Below, piece after piece: positions 33,904 to 43,390 of a DNA stretch of 64,000 nucleotides. Under the pieces are notes generated by a model. The model saw only the letters and a program-made list of their open reading frames with translations. It did no database searches and was not told where the DNA came from. The number at the start of each line of letters is the position of its first letter. Position 1 is the stretch's first letter. Source of the stretch: Apoderus coryli (lineage: Eukaryota > Arthropoda > Insecta > Coleoptera > Attelabidae). The stretch spans positions 13,464,860 through 13,528,859 of the forward strand of contig OU452199.1 of assembly GCA_911728435.2 (NCBI GenBank). Reading direction: 5' to 3'. A program made the translations under genes and the position numbers.

Positions 33904-35160
33904 TATTAATTGAGGTAGATAATAATTTCTATCGACTATTTATATAGGTATCTGATGATTAACGATCCAATATATTTCGATTCCAGATATAGAACATTAT
34001 CAGCGTTGAAATCAGGGTACATTCATTACTATGTCTCTTAAGAAACAGGGATAATGTTATACGTAATATGTAAGTAAATGAACATCCCACAACGTTTCAT
34101 GTATCACTATCAGAATCATCATCTCAGTGTTAAAGATTGCTGAAAAGCAAGAAACAGCAAAACCCCAGCAGGATATCGTTTTATTCTTCTACAAGCATCA
34201 CCCACATAGTAGGGTATGGCTGTAGTCTCTAAGAGTTAGGTATTAAGTGCTACGTTATAGGAAAAAATAAAACATATTTGACCCCGAAAATACTCTGTAA
34301 GGGTGATTTTGCTGTATTTTAGGAAAAATTATTAGTGATGTAATTTATTGACGGTCACAAATCATTTTTGTTTGTTGTAATTAATTTTTCTCTCAAATTT
34401 CGTTATAATAAGAAACATAAATCTTATTTGAAAATTGAAATTAAGCTTTTTATATCAAATTTTTTAGAGCCGTGCAATAGAAAGTAAACTTTTTAGCACC
34501 GTTTTTTAAAAGCACGCTATTTTAACGTGGTTAAAAATATTTCTTCTCTATCGACATTCATGTCGGTTAAGAACTGCATATCTCCAGCTCCATTATAAAT
34601 GATAAATTGCAATAACTTCCAAAGGCTTTTAGTTTAAAGATAATTCTGTATAAAAACACTATTTCAAGTGAACATATGTTTCCCATTATATGGAAAAAAA
34701 TAATTGAAATGTTCATAAATTCAATACTCTTTTAATACTATGTAAGCACGAGAGTGCTTAACTTGTAGAAATATGATATTTTGAGAATATTAAGGTAAAG
34801 TTAATGATAGGTGGTTTTATCGCAAATATATTTTCACATTTATATTATACATAATATACGCTTTTTTCGAAATGTATTCCCATTATTTTGGAGTTTAGAG
34901 AAACCATCCAAACGTAATTATACTTTGTTAAATAAAGCTGTGTTCGGAAATACTCACTTTCTTTATAGATTTCTTTATATACATACGGTTATTGAGGTAC
35001 ATGTCTAAACAAGGGGTGATTCCTTGAGTGATTCTATGACGAAATATTTAGGTAAACACCAAGGCGCATTAACTATATAGGTTACCTCATTACGCAGATT
35101 TTGGCAGAGGGGATTGCCCGGGGTCGTGACGTCAGCGGCGACCGAAGTTCTGTGGCCACT
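33904..35160. other. AT-rich sequence, nothing recognised
   Basis: A GCATCACCCACATAGTAGGG motif near 34197 is shared in part with 19030, but no element could be defined. Confidence 0.4.
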
Positions 35161-35168
35161 AGTTTTGC
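35161..35168. repeat. Target-site duplication of the P-type element, left
   Basis: AGTTTTGC, identical to 36793-36800. Confidence 0.9.
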
Positions 35169-35590
35169 CACAGAAATCTTATATTATATATATATACTCT
35201 AGAATGATAATCACGTAGTACAAAAATGTAACCAAAAGTGTAGAGCTGTCCATAATGCGCATGATCCCCAGTAACTTATTTTTCAACAGGACCGGCTTTG
35301 ATTAAATGTAATATTACTGTTAAAGGTATATATAAAATTAAATTTTACCATTTGGTAACATTCAAATAAAAAAATGGAATAAAGGAATTTAAGAAATAAA
35401 AAATTACATTAAATATCTAAATACTTTATTGTCTAACAGGTACAACCCAATAATAATAAATCTAAGCAGAAACGAGAAATAAGTAAAAATTCTAATACTG
35501 GAAAATATCTTAAGGACTTGAGCATTCTAATTATTTATTTTATTATTATATAATATTTGTTTGTTTATACAACCACCTTAGGCGTCTTAC

Positions 35591-35752
35591 CTCTCTACAG
35601 CCTTCAAAGAAGGGGTGCAAGAAACAGTGACTTCACAAATATTTTCCGTGTCCATGTAAACCACTTCCATATCATCCGTACTACTCGCAATAGTATTTTG
35701 TGACAAAACATGGTTGGTAGAACTTTTATTCTCAGCAATTTCATGGAGGATT
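35591..35752 (-). pseudogene. Possible third exon of the THAP gene
   Basis: Between an acceptor (TTAATTATAG) and a donor (AGAG|GTAAGA) one frame is fully open for 53 codons and rich in Ser, Thr, Glu and Asn (ILHEIAENKSSTNHVLSQ...DDMEVVYMDTENICEV). This kind of linker often follows a THAP finger. The phase from exon 2 does not fit cleanly, so the joining is uncertain. Confidence 0.4.
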
Positions 35753-35902
35753 CTATAATTAAGTATATTTCAGTTTAACAACAGAATTCAAACGAACTTT
35801 GTATACCTACACAACGTAGGAAATATATTCTTGACATACATATCATGCATTTTTGACAGACTGCTTTTAAGTAAACAGTGTCTTGATATCAAACGATTAA
35901 GA

Positions 35903-36100
35903 ATTTAACTTCCACTCTCATTTACATAATCTCTTCTTTTCAACAAAAGTTTGGAAACTGCATCGGGTACGAGGGTGATCCTCTTGCCGTCTTCTCTACA
36001 AATGATATCTTCTGCAGCGAAATGCTTACTGCATATGACATTCCCATCACATACATTTTCTGTACTAGGATCCCAAAGCCCGCATCCAAACATAATGTAT
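35903..36100 (-). pseudogene. THAP-domain exon 2
   Basis: Minus-strand frame YIMFGCGLWDPSTENV followed by VICSKHFAAEDI and GKRITLVPDAVSKLLLKRRD. ICSKHF gives the second Cys-x2-His pair and PDAV the AVPxIF-like end of a THAP finger, which binds DNA at transposon ends or host sites. An 11-nt A run just inside the acceptor (TTTTTAG, about 36105) puts the splice out of frame, so one base may have been gained or lost. The exon probably ends at the GTAAAT near 35923 or runs to the stop at 35905. Confidence 0.65.
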
Positions 36101-36189
36101 TTTTTTTTTTAAGCTAAAAATGAGTATCATGTCAATGGTATCATATTGACTCAAACTGAGACTGTTAGAAACCCGAAACAATAACTTAC

Positions 36190-36251
36190 TCAAAATATTT
36201 AATACCAGGAATGAGACCTTCATTTTTACACCACAACACTATACACCTCAG
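36190..36251 (-). pseudogene. THAP-domain exon 1
   Basis: Minus-strand frame LRCIVLWCKNEGLIPGIKYF, ending at a good splice donor (GA|GTAAGT). It is the start of a THAP zinc finger: C-x4-C and the following G.K.F segment. The expected start Met is a CTG (Leu) here, preceded by an in-frame TAA five bases-worth of codons upstream, so translation from this copy is doubtful. Confidence 0.65.
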
Positions 36252-36792
36252 TGTTTGTTAAATAAACGAACTAAATACAAAATAACAAATATTAAAAACA
36301 ATTTTAATCACAAATAGGTATATCTATCAACAATTAAAATATACCACGAATAAAACCATAACTTAATTATAAAACCTATCTGAATTGTTGTGAAGCCGAC
36401 TCTGACAGATATTCCCACTACGAGAAACGTCATTTGCAAAAACAGACGCTGTTGCGAAATCTCCTAAATTTAATAAGATTTGGAAAAAAATTTTTCGTTC
36501 ATATTGCTGAAAACTAAACAGTATGCAATTTTACCGATAACATTTAATTATTTGATTTTGTCAAGCAGTTTCGTATGACGCAACATATGGATTTATTTAT
36601 AAAACACATATGTCGCATAAATTCTGTAAGGCGAACGACAAAATAGTTTTAAATATGGCAGCTCTGTACTGAAAATAAGTTACTGAGGAGCATGCGTAGT
36701 TCGTGAAAACTCTGCATACCCGTTACACTTTTTGGTATTCGGCTGGTTTTAATTAGCATTCTAGAGTACATATATAATATAAGATTTCTATG

Positions 36793-36800
36793 AGTTTTGC
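36793..36800. repeat. Target-site duplication of the P-type element, right
   Basis: AGTTTTGC, identical to 35161-35168. Confidence 0.9.
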
Positions 36801-37248
36801 GCAAATTTAGATTATCGTTTATTGTTTTTAGACTAGCGTTTTCGTTACGACAATGTTGTGAGCTGTTACTGAAAGATTTTTATATCATTTCGAATAAGAG
36901 TTAAACACTTTGGTGTTTTTGTGAATATTATTATTATGTTTTGTTTAAAGTTGTCTGATCACTTTTTTAAAAAACCCGTTTTGATCTATTACTTGTATTG
37001 TGTATAACGATCTTTTTATAAAGGACAATATCATAATACTAGGTACAAAAAAACTACAGAACAGATGTTTACCCTTGTGACACTTGCATATGTAATGCAG
37101 AATTTTATAAAATATCTAACTATTTTTGATGCAAAAACGTTTTACAAGAATATTTTTGAAGGCAGCAAAAATATATTATATTTTTTCGAAGAGAACGTTT
37201 TGAAATGTACTCAGCAAAACAAAACATGGACAAAGTTTGTAACTCCCT
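36801..37248. other. AT-rich sequence, nothing recognised
   Basis: The plus-strand open frame 37065-37250 has no recognisable domain. Confidence 0.4.
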
Positions 37249-37622
37249 AATTTGTTTTTTTAAAAATTGAGCATAAAAAAAAAAATAAAATAAATTGGTT
37301 TTTAAACTTTAAATTTGTGACACACAAATTTAAAGTTTAAAAACCAATTTATTTTTTTTTTTTTTTTTTTTTTTTATTATGCTCAATTTTTAAAAAAACA
37401 AATTTCCATAAAGTGACATTATATAAACGTTTAAATTGAAGATCAATGTAAAAGTACCCTATTCTAAGTTCATATGAAGTTTAACCCCCTCATCTAACCG
37501 AATTATATAAGGTTCCTTAGCCACTGATGATGGACGTTGTAGTCCGAAACATGTCTGGCGAATTATAAACAGTTTCAACGTATATATAAGGATTTTTTGT
37601 GGAGTAGACGTCTTTTATTCAA
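37249..37622 (+). mobile_element. Penelope-like fragment with snap-back palindrome and hammerhead
   Basis: A 70-75 bp stretch (37249-37322) is followed by its inverted copy (to 37405), centred on TTTGTGACACACAAA and containing long A/T runs. The right arm continues into a non-coding leader, then the hammerhead at 37520-37559 and the terminal box TTTTTGTGGAGTAGACGTC (37599-37617). No reverse transcriptase is included. Penelope-like elements are often 5' truncated with an inverted 5' piece, which fits. Confidence 0.7.
37520..37559 (+). ncRNA. Hammerhead ribozyme, minimal type I (PLE family)
   Basis: GCCA, CTGATGA (37524-37530), stem II GGAC/GTCC with a six-nt loop, GAAAC (37546-37550), a two-base-pair stem III (AC-AT-GT), cleavage triplet GTC ending at 37555, and TGGC closing stem I with GCCA. 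Every conserved core base is intact. Stem III of two base pairs is unstable alone; such motifs in Penelope-like elements are thought to work as dimers. Confidence 0.85.
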
Positions 37623-38239
37623 ACAATAACATTCACTCCTCGATTGATGGATTACTTCAGAAAAAAAATAAATTTAAAATTATTGTAATAACTTAGAACT
37701 TGAATATTGCATTTGATTGTAACACTAATGTTTTAACTTAAATAAATAAATAAAAATTGTTAATTTATAATATTTAATTCAAAGCTTACAGAAAAGAGAT
37801 CCATAATGCCCATAGATAACTGTAAATAATGCCGTGATAAAGCAAGCCTGTCGCCGGTGACGTAGATTGCTTGTTGTAGGTCAAGATCAATCGAGACATC
37901 CTATTTAGTTAATACGCCTTGGGTAAACATAGACCCATAATGCCTCGTTTTTAAGATAGAGGGTTTGAAACTTTTTTCATATACCTAAGTCTTTTTTATA
38001 ATATCGTAGGCCGATTTTGTTGAACACACGTAGTGTCAAAGGGCTAATTATTGAGGCTCGACTAGATTACAATTGTCAAGTCCATTAACGCAAATATAAA
38101 AATAAAACATATTGAAACAAGTCTTGAGAATTCCCGGAAATCTAATAATTTACGAAATGCCTTTTGCATTAGTTGTCAACTGTATGTCAGAAAAACATGC
38201 TAATTTATTATTTTACCGTTATTTAAAGTTAAAACCATT
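37623..38239. other. AT-rich sequence, nothing recognised
   Basis: No feature supported. Confidence 0.4.
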
Positions 38240-38880
38240 TTTTTTTAATTAGGTACTTGTACTAACAGATGCATACTATGATAAGAGAAATAAAATATAT
38301 CATGTTGTAGGGATAATTTCGTTAATAGTTAAATTAAAAAATAAATTCCCTTTAAATGATTTCAATCAACAAGTAAAATCCAAAATAATAGAAAAGTGGC
38401 AAAGTGAGTGGACCGAATCGGTATCAAAATTACCAAGTGTTAAAAAATCGATTAAAATTTGGACTAATATACCAGATGACCGCCGCGATCAAGGCTACGC
38501 ATAGGCCATATAAACATAACACATAAATACCTACTAAATAAAACTGAAAAACCAAAATGTAATTTATGTGACAGTGAACTGACAATAAAACATGTTCTAC
38601 TAATAGACTGCGCCAATTGCCAAATATCCGTATAAAACATATATTCCCGAATAATATCAGCAACCTCCTGGGCGAAACTTGTGAAGTACCATCCATCATC
38701 AAATATTTAAAGGACCTCCAACTCATGCATAAAATATAAAAAACTGCAATACTTCTACACTGACCAAATACGATAATGAAATAGTTTAATTGTAAATATT
38801 TATTGTAAGTTAACTTCAGCAACGCTGCAATAACCTAACTGGTTCAGCGGCGATTATTTAAAAAAAATAAAAACAAATAA
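38240..38880 (+). pseudogene. LINE ORF2 C-terminal region and 3' end (I-type)
   Basis: Plus-strand reading gives VKSKIIEKWQSEWTES, KSIKIWTNIPDDRRDQG, then after a frameshift near 38500 RIGHINITHKYLLNKTEKP, CNLCDSELTIKHVLL and DC, the CxxC...H....C knuckle, and after another shift LPNIRIKHIFPNNISNLLG and PSIIKYLKDLQLMHKI ending at TAA near 38738. This is the region after RNase H in I-type LINEs. A 130-bp AT-rich 3' tail with A runs follows. Two frameshifts make it inactive. It is the better preserved relative of the 5.56-kb fragment. Confidence 0.75.
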
Positions 38881-39099
38881 ATAATTAATATTTTTTGAAG
38901 TAATTGATATCCAAGAGGAGTGACACATAATTATGTGAAATAAAATAAATAATAGTATGACGCGAAATTAAAGTAAATTATTTCTAAACTCATTTTAAAC
39001 TTTAATTCTTGTTGTTAATTTATTGGGTCTGTAAAAATGTCATGTAACTTTTATGAAATTCCTTTGTATCTGTCTGTTCATTGTGTAAACTGTTTTACT

Positions 39100-39180
39100 T
39101 TAATGTTAGTATTATAACCTAAAGAAGGCAACAGTTTTACGTTGCCGAAACGTTGTTTTAATTGAATAAATTGGTTTTTA
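39100..39180 (+). mobile_element. Hammerhead-like Penelope-type end (second family)
   Basis: The order CCTAAAGAAGGCAAC, a short loop, GTTGCCGAAACGTTG has a strong GGCAAC/GTTGCC stem flanked by AAAGA and GAAAC. It is laid out like a hammerhead stem II with box 1 mutated (CTAAAGA for CTGATGA). Similar motifs occur at 42315-42355 and 58925-58962. Activity is unlikely; it marks a retroelement 3' end. Confidence 0.4.
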
Positions 39181-39636
39181 CATTAAAAAAGCAGATATGC
39201 TTCAATGTTTTTTATCAAATTAAAAAACCCTGCACTGGCGCTATTAAAATTATATTATACAGTGGAAAGTGGTCTTAAATTTCTTTATATAGATTTCATG
39301 CTTATCATTATAGACATAGCATTAGAGCTGTTTGATCAGTCCCCAAATGCAAACGGAGGCAAATATTTGAGTATCGAATGTTGACTTAAAAAATACGTTA
39401 AATACGTCTAAAATTATACCTCCACCTCGAGCCTATAACTATATCGAAACAATATAGATGGAAACACATGGTAGATCGCAAAATTTTAAGGATTATTAGC
39501 AAACATAAATTTCGAATTGGCTAATTGTTCCTGTCTTATAAATTTTTTATTGACAATATTGATTAAATTAAAATATATGCGTTTATAAAAGTAGAATTTC
39601 GGTACTTACAGAACGATTTCCCAAACTCATATAACA
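39181..39636. other. Spacer, nothing recognised
   Basis: No feature supported. Confidence 0.4.
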
Positions 39637-39815
39637 AAATTGGTTGAAACGTTTAGGCGCAATCGTGAAACAATACATACAGACACATAGGACAGACAGA
39701 CTTCCATCTGGAATGGTCTTAGTTGTCTTAAAGGAAATCAAAATGGTTATATACCTATCGGTCTTTATTCCAATTTTTTAGCGCATTTACAATAATTTCC
39801 CAGGGTCAGGAAAGT
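39637..39815 (+). repeat. Dispersed repeat, copy 2 of 2
   Basis: See 20266-20430. This copy contains ATTGGTTGAAACGTTTAGGC, AGACAGACTTCCATCTGG and CAATTTTTTAGCGCATTTAC. Confidence 0.7.
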
Positions 39816-40590
39816 AGGTATTATATTTCTGAGAAACACGCTCTTAGACGGTAAACTAGCATTTGCGGACCTATAAAATACATAATTAGCAATGCTTTGT
39901 TTTAAAGGCAGTTTATAGAAATAATGGTTAAACACTAGCTAATAATACAGCAGTGTCATTTTGCAAATTGTATTAGACTCCATAAGATATGCTAAGTGGA
40001 ACAAATGTGGTGTTGATTTTAATGTTACAATTATCACTTACGGATGCACATTTGCACACAATAGTTACATTTAAAACCATGCAATTCAATGGTGGGCGGT
40101 CTGAGAGACATGAGGACCTCACTAGTAGTAAAAAGTTTTACATTTATGGGTTTTCGAGTAGGCATTGTCTAATAGGTAGGTACAATGTCAATATAAGCTT
40201 TCACGTTAGTGCTGATACAACGGTTGCTACTATTAAATAATAATATGAATAATACAGCTTCTGTAAATAATGGCGCTGAAGTATAATATTTTGACGTTTT
40301 TAACAATTTCACAACACGTATTTTGAATGTTACAAACAATTAACGTCACATTAACTATAAACTATAATATACAAGGGCATTGAAAATTAAGTTTTTAAAG
40401 GTGTTGTATTTACCCAAATACCTACATGGCGTTTTAATTTACTAAAATTTCTCTCGAAATGCGGCGTCTAGAATCAATGATTGATATTTAATATTATTAT
40501 AATATTAGCTTAAACTAATTTTAAGAAAACTTTATGTGTATGTAGATGGTACGCGTTTACATATATCTACTGTTGTATATCTCACTGTGC
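39816..40590. other. AT-rich sequence, nothing recognised
   Basis: The plus-strand open frame 39989-40240 has no domain. Confidence 0.4.
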
Positions 40591-40801
40591 TTAGCCTTAG
40601 ACCGGTATCGTACGTAAAATTTACGCATTCAAATTACAAATTTGCTTCATTTACAGTCATCTGCCCACGCCTCTAGTGTGTAGTAGTGTTAAGGTGACCA
40701 CGTATCTTTTTCTACTCTGCACGTACATTTTACGCATCCACACCGATAGGCGCATATTATTAGGTGATATTTTTACGTATGAAGACCAGTAACGGTCTAC
40801 G

Positions 40802-41142
40802 ATGTCAAAGGGTGGTTTATCATACGAGGAGCTGGAAAGGCACTGTTAGAAGGTAGTGACAGTGAACTCGAAGGTACAACACCTTCGAGACCCGATTCTG
40901 AGAACGAAAGCGAGTCTGAAGATAGCGAAGGTGATCCAGAAGGGTTGCCAAATGAGAATATAGAATCGCATCTATTGGGTAATTTGACAAAAGTTTGGAA
41001 AGAACAGGATTTCGAAATCGAAAAGCCGCATATTTATTCAAAAACGTTTGAAACTCAGTTTGAGAAGACCAGAAGAAACAGAAACTGCGTGGTTTGGGGA
41101 TCGTACGTTTGTATGTTTGCTGAAAGGATTTTTAGTTTATAA
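40802..41142 (+). pseudogene. piggyBac-like transposase N-terminus
   Basis: It starts MSKGGLSYEELE, then a frame change (an extra AG at about 40838) leads into an acidic stretch LLEGSDSELEGTTPSRPDSE..ESEDSEGDPEG, and on to VWKEQDFEIEKPHIY. PiggyBac-type transposases commonly begin with a short L..EE(L/I) motif and a long acidic Ser/Glu/Asp region before the catalytic core. The frame stops at TAA (41140-41142), before any catalytic Asp, and the half MITE follows. The CGTAAAATTTACGC-type motifs upstream (40613, 40730) could be end repeats. The assignment rests on composition and the opening motif and is tentative; another acidic host or transposon protein is possible. Confidence 0.35.
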
Positions 41143-41159
41143 TTCTGTTCAAAATAAAT

Positions 41160-41339
41160 CTCTGGTACTCTGACGAGCTCATAATAAAATAAGAGCGAAA
41201 CGAATTCGTCGGTATCTGTCAACTCATGCCTCGGTCTGGCTCTATTGAATGAGACTGAGGCCTTGCTAAATTAAACAAAATCCCTTGTGTAGGTAAAACC
41301 AGTCATTTTGTCCGCTATGCCACAAAATTATTTTCTTTT
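41160..41339. mobile_element. Half copy of the foldback MITE
   Basis: Matches the right half of 13400-13760 (GGTACTCTGACGAGCTCATA, CATGCCTCGGTCTGG, GTCATTTTGTCCGCTATGCC) and ends in ATTATTTTCTTTT followed by TA. It retains CAAAATCCCTTGTGTAGGTA, a piece lost from the right arm of the other copy but present in its left arm. Confidence 0.8.
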
Positions 41340-42489
41340 TATAATATGAATTATAGGATTTTACAGGATTTATATCCTTTTAATTAAGTTTTAAGGCAAG
41401 CCAGAAACAACGATATTAAGTAGACAATTAAGAGGTTAAAATGTTAAATTTGAGGTTAAAATTATAATATTCAAAGACACATCGACAAAGTCTTGACAGT
41501 CGAAGCTAGATCGCATCAAAAGAGGTATAAGTGAAGTGAGAAAATAAATGGGACACCGTATAATCTACGATGGATTACTACAATGAAAATAATGTATTGT
41601 TATGAGCAATTTTATTTGGTATTAACAGATATTTAAATTATAATTCAATATTATGGGACGACCATAGATTATGTACCACAAAACATAAGTACAGGTTATT
41701 TTATTCAAAGCAAATAGTGCTGCGATTAATATCAATGTTAAAGTAATTATTTTTGGTCGAAGATACCCATTTGCACACAATGCTATACTATAAAACCTTA
41801 GATACAATAATTTGATGTGGGCGGACTAAAAGAGGAGCGCCTTTAACAAGTGACGGCTACAATAAACGCATTTCAGTATTAGAGAACATTGTGCTTTTCT
41901 CCCTAGAGTGTTTACTGAAATATATTACCTATACAAAAAAAGACATTACGCATTTTGTAAAGCGTGCCTTATATAATTTACTGTAATAAATTCGAATAGA
42001 TATAAATCTGGCATTTTATATTACCATTTTCGGCATGTAATTAAACTACTGAAATACATCTAGAAACAGGAAATTTTATTATTTTTTCTACTCCTATCAA
42101 CATATTTGTAGAAAAAATATTTTTATTTGTTCTTCATGTATTTCATCTTTTTGACAAAACTTGTTTGTGGTCCTACATAATATTCTATCGAATTATTAAA
42201 TTGTATCATGGCATGTTTTTTTTGTCCATATCAACTAAAGACTTTAATTGAGTTACGTACCACCTATTCTTTTAATAGCTGCGATATCAATATGTATTTT
42301 AGTTTTTAATGTTGTTGCTTGGAGAAGCCTTAACAAGAAACGAAACGTTGCATTTTAGCTAATTGTTGTTATTTTTTATATTGACGTTTGATGAACAAAT
42401 CTTATATCCTTTATATTATTATAATGTTTTGCCCATATAATTTGTGATGCCTGCATTGTCTGGATTATAAACACAAGGGAAACTTACTT
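41340..42489. other. AT-rich sequence with one Penelope-like end motif
   Basis: At 42315-42355, GCTTGGAGAAGCCTTAACAA followed by GAAACGAAACGTTGC resembles the hammerhead-like end at 39.1 kb but is more decayed. Otherwise nothing. Confidence 0.35.
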
Positions 42490-42493
42490 TGGC

Positions 42494-42650
42494 TGTACAA
42501 TTCAAATATTTCCTCAAAAGATTCAACAGTTTCTTCAAAATTGACCAATTCGATATTCAAATTTCCGATGTCAAATAAATTGTCCGATTCGTTATTTCGC
42601 ACAGACTATTAATATTTTTCATCACTTGCATCTTCTATTTCCGAGTCCAT
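42494..42650 (-). pseudogene. Unidentified acidic coding relic
   Basis: From an ATG at 42650 the minus strand reads MDSEIEDASDEKY and stops; a neighbouring frame continues NNESDNLFDIGNLNIELVNF, EETVESFEEIFELYSQ up to a GTAAGT donor-like site near 42508. The acidic composition is typical of transposase or regulator N-termini. I cannot name the family. Confidence 0.25.
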
Positions 42651-42799
42651 GATATTTTTCAACATCCCAACATAGCTGTGGCCTAGTTCACAACACAACA
42701 GTCTATAATTTTAAAGAAACTGGCACTTGTAGTATTAAATTTAAATACAATTTGAAAATTTAGTGCAGCCTGGACTTAAAAATCTTTAGAGATTCATAA

Positions 42800-43390
42800 A
42801 TCATATCAACTTTATCTTGATAAATCTTATAATATAACTTCTCTACGCACGATTAATATGTGCATTATACGTCGTCTCAAAATTAACCAATACAATCTTC
42901 TGATTTGACGTGTTACAAAGTTCTCCAAAGCGCAGTACAGTATTCGGACCACGTTAGGTGCGAACTGCCTGGACTTTCTAATCAGAAAACCAAGCTGTCG
43001 TATATATGCCAATTCATGTTACCAGAAAAACAGCATTCCAAGGTCTCTCACCTTACTTGCCTGCGACAATTGTGATCCATCAACGACTTAGTCGAAATGA
43101 TGAGGTTCCCCACATCTAGAGAATGGAATGATTTGACATTTGCTGACATTGAGTGTTAATATACGCGCACATATATTGCCGTGCTACCAATCCACATCAA
43201 AATAGTACCACAAAAACAGATTACTAAAAGTTTCCTAATCAATAAATCAAGAATGCTTTAGAGAAATCCTTGTAGACACTGCGTCAACCTGCAAGCCTCT
43301 CTCAGCGCAACATATGATGCTGGTAAGTTAAAAGCTTGGTCATCCTGGATCCACCCTTACAAAATCCATGTTGATAATAATAATAATAAT
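42800..43390 (-). pseudogene. LINE reverse transcriptase fragment (CR1/Jockey-type)
   Basis: Minus-strand pieces in order: QHGFCKGGSR (about 43380), YKDFSKAF (RT motif with the first catalytic Asp), then a deletion that removes the YADD box, LTLNVSKCQ (43160-43130), GEPHHF, DGSQLSQASKVRDLGMLFF, and the open frame MAYIRQLGFLIRKSRQF, VVRILYCALENFVTRQI. These match the palm-to-thumb part of CR1/Jockey-type reverse transcriptases (..L.LNV.KC..I.F.R, V.DLG..F, A...LGF..R..., L..ALVR). Many shifts and the loss of YADD show it is dead. Confidence 0.65.

Larger units (their letters stand above)
35169..36792 (-). mobile_element. P-type DNA transposon, internally decayed, 1,624 bp
   Basis: Terminal inverted repeats of about 36-38 bp run from CACAGAAATCTTATATTATA...CTCTAGAATG at the left to the same read on the minus strand at the right (CATAGAAATCTTATATTATA...). 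A further subterminal inverted pair, CAGTAACTTATTTTCA, lies about 100 bp in on each side. The insertion is bordered by the same 8-bp duplication AGTTTTGC (35161-35168 and 36793-36800). The interior carries exons for a THAP DNA-binding domain on the minus strand. Ends starting with CA, 8-bp duplications and a THAP N-terminus together are the signature of P elements. The catalytic part is missing, so this resembles an internally deleted, repressor-type derivative. Coding decay points to inactivity. Confidence 0.8.

Noticed and set aside
38430..38822. Minus-strand frame of 130 codons
   Set aside because: Opposite strand of a clear LINE fragment; no domain of its own.
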